From: Onchidella celtica | Taxonomy: Eukaryota; Mollusca; Gastropoda; Systellommatophora; Onchidiidae | Reading direction: 5' to 3' | Length of the DNA stretch: 64,000 nt | Assembly (NCBI GenBank): GCA_963931925.1 | Contig: OZ007570.1 | Location: 52,796,467 to 52,860,466, forward strand | Shown here: positions 56,760 to 64,000 of the stretch, in pieces | Layout of the letters: every line of letters begins with the position of its first letter | How positions within the stretch are numbered: position 1 is the first letter of the stretch | Translations under genes and position numbers: made by a program | The notes under the pieces: model-generated | What the model was told of the DNA's origin: nothing | The model's input: the letters and a program-made list of their open reading frames with translations, nothing else | Databases searched by the model: none

Positions 56760-58325
56760 GAACACCGTCAGAAGGGTCAACCATACATTTTCCAACGAGG
56801 AAGGGAGATACCTGTTCGTGAAATGAAAGCAGAACAGAGTAGCAATTTTTGACTACATAATATGGGCCCTAACAGATGAAGCTAAAAGGGCTTTCATCAA
56901 TGGACTTATTCATCAAATTCCAGTGAAACGCAGGAGAGTGTCTACAGATTCCCCAAATAGGCTTTGGACTCTTCACTTTAACTTAAAACGGATATCTGGT
57001 GACATTCTCCCTGTGTGCAAAGCAATGTTTTTGAATACTACTGCACTGCACTTACACAATGGTTCATTCAAAGCTGTTTTAAAGAAATTTCTCAGGATTT
57101 GGAGACCGAAGCTCCACGATCATCATACTATAAAAGAGCAGATGATGACAAACTATTTCTTCAGAATGAATTCTTAGAGAAACTTAACAAGATGTCTTCA
57201 CACCATCGTAGGCAGAACACAGGTAAACTGTATCTAGAATCCCACTTTCAGTCTAGCAGAGCTTTATGGGGAGTACAGAACTGAATGTGAAGAGGAAAAT
57301 CGGAATGCACTCTCTCTAACAACGTTCAAGGAACTTTTTCATAAGAGTAATCTGTCATTGTGTGTGCCTCGCAAAGATCAATGTGATCTGTGTGTTTCAC
57401 ACATGGAAGGAAATTTGTGTGATGAAGTTTGGGAAAAGCATATCAAATTGAAAGATCGGGCAAGACAAGAGAAGGAATCAGATAAGAAGCTTACGCAAAA
57501 TTCTACTGATGGGACAAGAGTATATGCAATATGCATGGACTTACAAGCAGTTCTGCTGGCCATGACTCTGAAAGCATCAGCAGTGTACTACAAGACCAAA
57601 TTGGCTGTGCATAACTTTACCATTTACAATTTGGTCACCAAAGATGTTAAGTGCTATGTTTGGCAGGAAGGAGAAGGAGCACTGACTGCCAATGAATTTT
57701 CATCTTGTGTTGTAAATGTCTTGGAAGAAAACGTTGACAACTATGACAAGTTTATTATATACAGCGATGGCTGCACTTACCAGAACCGCAACGCTACCCT
57801 ATCTAATGTAATCAGTGACTTTTTTGCTAGAAAAACAAAATCATCGAACATAATTGCCTTGAAAAAGGACACACCTAGGTGAAGGTGGACAGCACACACA
57901 GTTTGATCGAAAGGTCTGTGAAAAACACCCTTATCTATGTGCCCATTGATTATGTGAACATTTTCAAAAAGGCGAGGCAAAACCCATCCTCATTCAATGT
58001 TCGCCATCTGGACCATTCCCTTTTTATAGATTTTTCCAAGACAGGGCTGTATAAAACTATTAAACATATCAGACCTGGCCGTGGCAAAGGAGACGCTGTT
58101 GTTCCTGACATTCGTTGCCTTCGTTATACCTTGGACAAAGCCATCCAATACAAACTGAATATTTTTGATGAATGGGCTCCTTTACCCTTTCCACGAGGAC
58201 AAAACAGTGTTGCTCCAGACACACCAACACCACTCTATTCAGATCGCCTAAAAATCCAGCAGTCAAAATATAAACACCTACAGGAACTTAAAGGTGTTAT
58301 TCCTAAAGACCATCATCCTTTCTAA
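56760..58325 (+). pseudogene. broken DDE-like transposase
   Basis: Segments in shifting frames: 56868-57060 (KRRRVSTDSPNRLW, VCKAMFLNTTAL), 57040-57180 (IQSCFKEISQDLE, LQNEFLEKLNKM), 57265-57882 and 57879-58325. The third holds a Cys-rich VPRKDQCDLCVSHMEGNLC, then VYAICMDLQAVLL (candidate Asp), YYKTKLAVHNFTIY and IIYSDGCTYQNRN (candidate Asp). The fourth continues KVDSTHSLIERS (candidate Glu) and YVPIDYVNIFKKAR. Between the third and fourth a one-base shift and a TAG replace the expected GHTQ. These blocks resemble a transposase-like family common as uncharacterised proteins in marine invertebrates. That comparison is from memory of the style, not a search. Confidence 0.75.
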
Positions 58326-58840
58326 GATAATCTTAGACACTAGAAGAAGTAGAAGAAATCAATTATCCAAGACCATACATTATAATGTTGACTCTTAAAG
58401 AAGTGGAGAGTTGGCAAGAATGTATAATTATTATTTTCATGTTCCCGTTCTAATTTTCTTTTCATACAATAAACCTTCAAAGTTTAGAAAAATGGAGTAA
58501 ATCGTTAATCTCTTTCTTGCTCACAATAATCGCATGGTTTTCGTATGAATGGGTGAACGAGTAAATGATGCAAAAGAGAATGGAGCGATTGTTTAATTAC
58601 TCTTAAATGGTGTTCTCACATGCCTTAGTCCATAACTCAAACGCCCAAGCAGCGAATGGTGTATGCCGAGTAGCTCTGATCGACGTGATTCAAACACCCA
58701 TTCCCAAGCACTGCACCGCCGCCTGGGCCGTTAAATCACGTTGATTAAGGTAGATCTCAAACGCCCATGTGCAGTACATTATGTAACACAGCAAAATTTA
58801 TTAAATTTGATTAAACACTATATTCCCATATCTTCTCATA

Positions 58841-59612
58841 CAGTGGTCACCGCCTAACAGCACGATCCTTCTAACAGTACGCTCATTAAAAAAAACATAA
58901 TTTTTTCTATATAAAAGGTCCCCTCTAACAGCACGCTTATTTAAGTACCATTCGCCTAAGAGCATGCTTTTTTCATATCAGAGAGATGAAAACTTTTTAC
59001 AAGCGAAGTGTATTACATGTACTTGACCACCAGACAGGCAGGCGCTATTTGCAATGAACCTGTGAAGGCATCACTACTTTAATCAGTTAAGTATAGGTAG
59101 ATCAAGCTGGCATGCGAGGGTGGGGTTGGAGTCAACAGTGGATATGGGACCGTCATAATCACTTGCAAAACAGACACACGCTCTTTACAATGGACACATG
59201 GCTGCTTTCATCAGTTGCGTATGTAGATCAAACTGACTGTATGGGTGGGGACGGGAACAACAGAAGGTTTGTGACCGCCCTAATCAGTTGCAAAGGTTTG
59301 AGCGGGCGGATAGGAAAGAACAGAGAAAACGCCTGTCGCACTTGACTGGTTTTTGGATCTGATCGGCTTTTGCATTCGATTGGTCGGATTCTTTCCAATT
59401 TTGTCATGATTAGGCCTCAATTTACCGCAAGGCATAGGGCCTCAGTCTACAGTGATGGGTTTAGGGACAATTACGATTGAGTAACATTTCATTTCACATT
59501 ACACAGTGCACATGCCTGCATGGTTCCCTCCCCTATACGCCAAACAGCACGTTCGCCTACCAGCATGCTAAACACTGTCTCCGGGTACCGTGCTGTTAGG
59601 CGGTGACTACTG
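58841..59612. mobile_element. pogo/Tigger-type MITE (P4) nested in the 55.9-59.7 kb transposon
   Basis: TIRs are CAGTGGTCACCGCCTAACAG at 58841 and its inverted copy ending at 59612, with TA on both sides. The inner motif CCTAACAGCACG or close variants occurs four times in the first 140 bp and three more times near the right end. It is 772 bp with no transposase. The clean TA duplication and well-kept TIRs suggest it is younger than its host transposon. Confidence 0.88.
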
Positions 59613-59717
59613 TATATCTGAGCTTTGAACTCACACACATAGAAATGAAAGAGTTTTCTGCTTCTACTGTAAAATTTGACTCGGCACACTTGGGCGGTTG
59701 AATCACGTTGCTAACGA

Positions 59718-62700
59718 TATTATGATTTCTTTTCTTTTTTTATCCCAATGCCCAAGGCCAAATATGTCAGGCCATCGGTTTCATTGCCTAGGGTATGGAA
59801 CATGTCATAAGCTTAGTAAGTACATGATCAAAGGAAAAGATCAAACTGAGGATAAAACCAGTTTTAAAACAAAAAATTCTTTGGAAACTATACGCTTATC
59901 ACATACTGGCCGAGTTCACAAATGAAAATGTTTATATTTAAGATACAAACATTCTAATTATCTAATTATGATATAAAGGACCTGTGACTTTTGAGGATTC
60001 ATTAAGGCAAAAATAAAATGTTTATGATATAAAATTAAATAGACAACAGAGGAGATTGAATGGTTTGAAGAAAACTGTACACCACAGATTACGTATGTAA
60101 TGAGAAGGATCACTATTGGTCTGACAGGGATCTTTAATAGTTGACTGCACAGGCAGATATAGAAGGCTTAGCACACCAGCTTAGCATGGAACTAAAACTT
60201 GGTCAGGGCAGCAAACAATGGCCCACTTGTAAGTAAGAGTTTATCAACAGCTTTTTACGGCCTCCATCAACCCTAAAGTATGAACAAACTACAGCAAGTG
60301 GATCCACACACTTTGTGGCCCTTTCCAAATTCTTGTTTACTGCGCTGACCTGGTTTCGCAATTTTGCAGAAATAATGTATCTTTCTCTTTTTATCTCTTA
60401 GCTGTACAGCGCTACCAATGCAGTTGACTATACATTTCTGTTCTTGTTAGTAAATGATTTGTTGTGGTCCAACTAAATTTTACAACCTGCATTTCATAGC
60501 TTGACGACAATTACAGATAAGGCACACCAGATCACTGAGCAATGAACGACAAAAACAGAATGCTAGCCTTTCATGAATGATTTTACATCCCCATACTTGC
60601 TAAATATCTTCTATTATGCATGAGATGAACCATTTTTGCCTATGACAGAACATTAAACATTTTTTGGACTGTAAAATGTAGCCAGATACATTATTAATTC
60701 CTTTGCAGGGATAACTAAGTGTGTCTTTTGTTTGGTAGTTGTTTTCTTTTGTGTTTTTTTTTATTGAAGCAGATATTGAAAGACAGAAAGAAAGTTAGCT
60801 GTGTCATTAATAGCATAGACTAAGGAGAAAGAAAAGTTCAAATGATGTTATCCAATGGTTTATGAATTACTAATCATTAAGTCAAAAGATGTACAATAGC
60901 CAATCAGAAGCTTTTAATTCAATAAATGAAATTTGGAGTCATTTCATATCCCCTTGTCTTGAGTCACCTTATAATGTAAAATTTGAGTCATGAGTCACCT
61001 TATAATGTGGAAACAGCAAAACCAACCAACTGTTATTTCTACATCAATACTGTTTTATGGTTATAGACTTCAAGTCTCTTTTGATCTGACCCACTATAAT
61101 TTACTCTCCACCAATTTTCAGTCAAGCATGTCCATTCACTCAGTATCACATTAAATAACAAAATTCTAAAACTACAAAAATGAAATACAACTCCCACATG
61201 ATAAACTTTGGAAAGCTCAAGACATCAGACCAATACATTTGACTGATGCATAAAGGATACTACTGGTATGGTAAGATGCATATTTGTCCATGCTAATTTC
61301 ATCACACAGCGGTGTTTATGTAAAAGTGCATGTATAATTGCTAACTGAAATTTTTTTTGGCATCAATGCACTCTCAAATGCATATTCCTGGTGATTTTCC
61401 CATGGCAAAGAGGTAGATTTTCAACAAAAACCTTGCAAGAAAAGGTTAACAATTAAAAGCAAAATGACAGCATAATATTTCCCAACCATGGTTGCCTCCT
61501 CTTACTGCATGCACATATTTTCTATTTAATAATAACTAAATGCACCGTTAATGTCAGTATCACAAATCAGATTCATGTAAATGATGATCCAGCCTGCAGA
61601 ACTCCATGTACATGTTAATATCACTTTCTGGGTTAATGTGCCATAGACATACACAAAAAAAAGTACAGTTTATGTCTAGTGACAGGTAAGTGCAACAACA
61701 ACAACAACAACATTGTGACCATATGCATATTAAAAGATGTGGCTTAACAGGCTGACAGCACAGTGGTCTCAGCCTCAAAAATGATTCACAGATTTACAAT
61801 GTTCTCCTGTTCTAATTTAATTGTTCATGCTGAAAATCTTTCTCTCCCTCCCCTTATGCAGTTTATAAACAGTCACAAATCTTTGTCTACAAGCTGATGC
61901 TATAGATACAGATTCAGCTAATCTCATCCATTTATCATCTGCCACATCATTTTAAACCTGCAAACTGTCCGTTCCATACTCTTCATGTTTTAAATCACTA
62001 ACTGTGTTATCCAGTAGTAAAGATTGAGTAGAATAATCACTGCAACTATTTAGATGACAAAACACATGTCTCAGGAAAATTTAATGCAACTTAGGGTGGA
62101 CGATGGACGGTGATTTTACCTGGCCCAAACCATATTTCTTTCATCTTTACAGAATTAGAAAAATACCAGTTGTGAAAACTGAGCCTTCTTCCCATTTTCA
62201 CACATCAGTCATTTTGACTAATGTTTTTTGACCTACCATGCTTTCATCATATAAAGCAGATGTAGCATCTCAAGCTATACTAGTACAAATTATATTTCGG
62301 CATGTTTCTTGGAATTCTGACCTCCTACCTTTACCAAGTAATTCTATCCAAAACAGTCAAGTTACCCTGAGGTGACAATTCTCTGCGTGCATTTCAATGT
62401 TACTGTGTTAATGGACAACATGATGGGTCATGCAATGCACTAGACATAGGGCAAAGATACACTGACAGACTTCAGATAGCATTTTTTAGGGGACCAGTTG
62501 TAAATGAGGTCAAACAGAGGCATTGAGACAGAATGTTTGAACATGAGTGAGGGCATGAGCGAATTTTAATTCATACCTTTAATATTTGTTGGACAAATTA
62601 ATAATGTTATCTTCAAATGAAAAGGATAAAACCAAATTTTAGTTCCTGGTCAAACAGCATTATTTTTACAAAAGTAACTTAAAAAAATTTTTTTTAATGT

Positions 62701-63433
62701 CATTTTTCCTTCTGTCTATTTTCAGTCATTTCTGCAAGCAAAAGAAACTGCTACACTAAAGGCTATAGTGACGTAACAGAATTGGTATCAATGTTATTCA
62801 CTGTGCAATTTCTGTAACTAATTTCCTATCATTAAAACTTTTGTGATTAATGCCACTAAAACTTTAACCCACTGGGCAGACACCACTGTACTGTACATAA
62901 ATAGCTGGTGAATTCTGGTATCTACAGACAATCTAAATACACTGCTTAGCTACTACATTCTGGTACACTTGTGCTCATCACAAACATCCAAGGCCCAAAC
63001 TTTGCAATGTCTCAGAATAAACAAATAGATTAATAAATCTGTGGTTCATTAAAAAGCTGCTATCGGGTGGGACTAATACATTAGTACCGTACATCTGTAT
63101 GCACAGCTTATCACAGAGGTGAACCCTCCATCAAATATTCAATCAAAAGCTTCCCCACAAATGCAGCACAGCATGTCTCTACTACAAAACCGGTATTTAT
63201 TATGTTAGATTTAGTCAAAGGGAGGAAAAGGAACAGGAAACCATGCATAATAGGTATGGTAATTGTTGGAAAATAATTCCACCCCTTTGAAAGTGAATGA
63301 AACAACCAAATACTCCCTGGCCTGTGCAGATTCCCATCTATAAGCTAAGGGACTGTACTACAATTGCAGAGTTTGGCCTGTGAGACAAAACATATAAACA
63401 CCTAGCCTATACTCTGGATGCATTCGGGTATAC
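59718..63433 (-). other. intron of the Ser/Pro-rich gene
   Basis: No exon recognised. AT-rich noncoding sequence with a short (CAA)n run at about 61692-61712. Very short exons cannot be ruled out. Confidence 0.45.
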
Positions 63434-63759
63434 CTTTACTTCCACAGATTCGGGTATGGTTTCCACCGATCGAGCCATTCCAGATCCTCCCCCTGGACGC
63501 CGCAGTTGGAAGGCAGTTCCTCTATCATGAAATACCACAGAGGTATGGGAAGGAGAATCTTCATTTCCACCAGCACCATCTGCTTCATAAAAGTCATGGC
63601 GACGGCGATGTGACATGAATCGTGGGCGCATAGAGGTCTTGGTTTTGGTTCGCTTGATCTTGAAGGTTTTCCTGCTCTTGGCATCCTGTCTCTGTAGGCG
63701 ATGACCTCTTGGATCCTCACCCAAGGCTAAAGCGGCTGCTGCTTCAGATGCCATTCCTG
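63434..63759 (-). CDS. upstream exon, probably of the same Ser/Pro-rich gene
   Basis: A 326-nt exon bounded by the acceptor TTCTCCAACAG (63760 side) and the donor AAG|GTATAC (63428-63433). The frame is open throughout: AGMASEAAAALALGEDPRG, then a Lys/Arg-rich stretch (SRKTFKIKRTKTKTSMRPRF, SHRRRHDFYEAD), a Gly/Ser linker (GGNEDSPSHTSVVFHDRG) and ETIPESVEVK. The exon ends in phase 0, as needed to join the 52889 exon. Composition (basic, Ser-rich, disordered) fits the same protein. The internal Met could be mistaken for the start, but the acceptor just before it argues for an internal exon. Linkage to the 50-52.9 kb exon is inferred. Confidence 0.6.
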
Positions 63760-64000
63760 CTGTTGGAGAAGTGTAATAATGATTAACTTTTGAATAGTGA
63801 ATTCACTCCACAATTTTTCACTCACAAAATGATGGAGCAAAAGGAACATCTTCCTACAATGGCTATACATTTCCTGAACACATTAATTAAACCACTGACT
63901 CCGTAAACTGTTTTTTTTTTCCTTCAGTTCTTCATCTTGAACTCAACGATAGTCAATGCTTTACTAGTTCACCATTTTTCAGATAAGATCTGACTTGTCC
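63760..64000 (-). other. intron at the right edge
   Basis: Pyrimidine-rich on the - strand next to the acceptor and without coding signal. Earlier exons of the Ser/Pro-rich gene should lie beyond the right edge. Confidence 0.5.

Larger units (their letters stand above)
55938..59717 (+). mobile_element. DNA transposon with TIRs, subterminal repeats and DDE-like transposase relic
   Basis: The left terminus TTGGCGACGTGATTCAATCA (about 55939) and the right terminus near 59717 are inverted copies over about 30 bp; in reverse complement the right end reads TTAGCAACGTGATTCAACCG. The motif ACGTGATTCAA-x-CRCCCA recurs inside near 56157 (inverted), 58629, 58678, 58727 and 58752. The element is about 3.8 kb including a nested pogo-type MITE (58841-59612). 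The target duplication is unclear because both flanks are AT-rich. Superfamily not assigned. Confidence 0.75.

Overview
The window is animal nuclear DNA: AT-rich, with genes split into many short exons by GT-AG introns, long untranslated stretches, and mobile elements of several classes. The gene set, the ACATGTA-rich flanks and an APE-type non-LTR retrotransposon with an N-terminal 2A motif fit a marine lophotrochozoan, most likely a gastropod mollusc. That placement is inference from style, not a database match.

Layout. (1) 1-7.2 kb, + strand: the last two coding exons (917-1589) of a protein ending in a bMERB-type (MICAL-like/EHBP1-like) helix, then a long 3' UTR or intergenic stretch with a fold-back repeat (2872-3090) and a small pogo-type element (4971-5762). 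(2) 8.07-26.07 kb, - strand: eleven exons of the 20S proteasome subunit PSMA1, with a candidate start exon near 30.3 kb. Its introns hold a 7.6 kb nest (10041-17689: a pogo-type element carrying an LTR array with three LTRs and a 200-N assembly gap), a second pogo-type element (17753-19044) and a LINE tail. (3) 27.4-35.8 kb: three copies of one TTAA-flanked piggyBac-type MITE; the third is split by a nearly full-length CR1/L2-like LINE. (4) 30.35-42.92 kb, + strand: six exons of the ESCRT-III gene CHMP1B, starting close to PSMA1 in head-to-head orientation. (5) 44.8-45.5 kb: another piggyBac-type element with three near-identical 19-bp palindromes. (6) 50.0-63.8 kb, - strand: two exons of a long Ser/Pro-rich disordered protein that I do not recognise; the interval between them holds a DNA transposon (55938-59717) with a broken DDE-like transposase and a nested pogo-type MITE.

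The host genes PSMA1 (proteasome) and CHMP1B (ESCRT-III) are housekeeping genes, and CRE-like and ETS-like sites lie by their starts. Three introns of this pair carry textbook U12-type signals (GTATCCTTTT donors and TCTTAAC/CCTTAAC-like branch sites): two in PSMA1 and the first intron of CHMP1B. I found these by hand-joining exons and checking codon phase.

Most of the window is transposon-built. Four pogo-type elements share only CAGTRG ends, and at least two of them reiterate their own inner TIR motif. No CRISPR, operon or prokaryotic structure is present, and none is expected.
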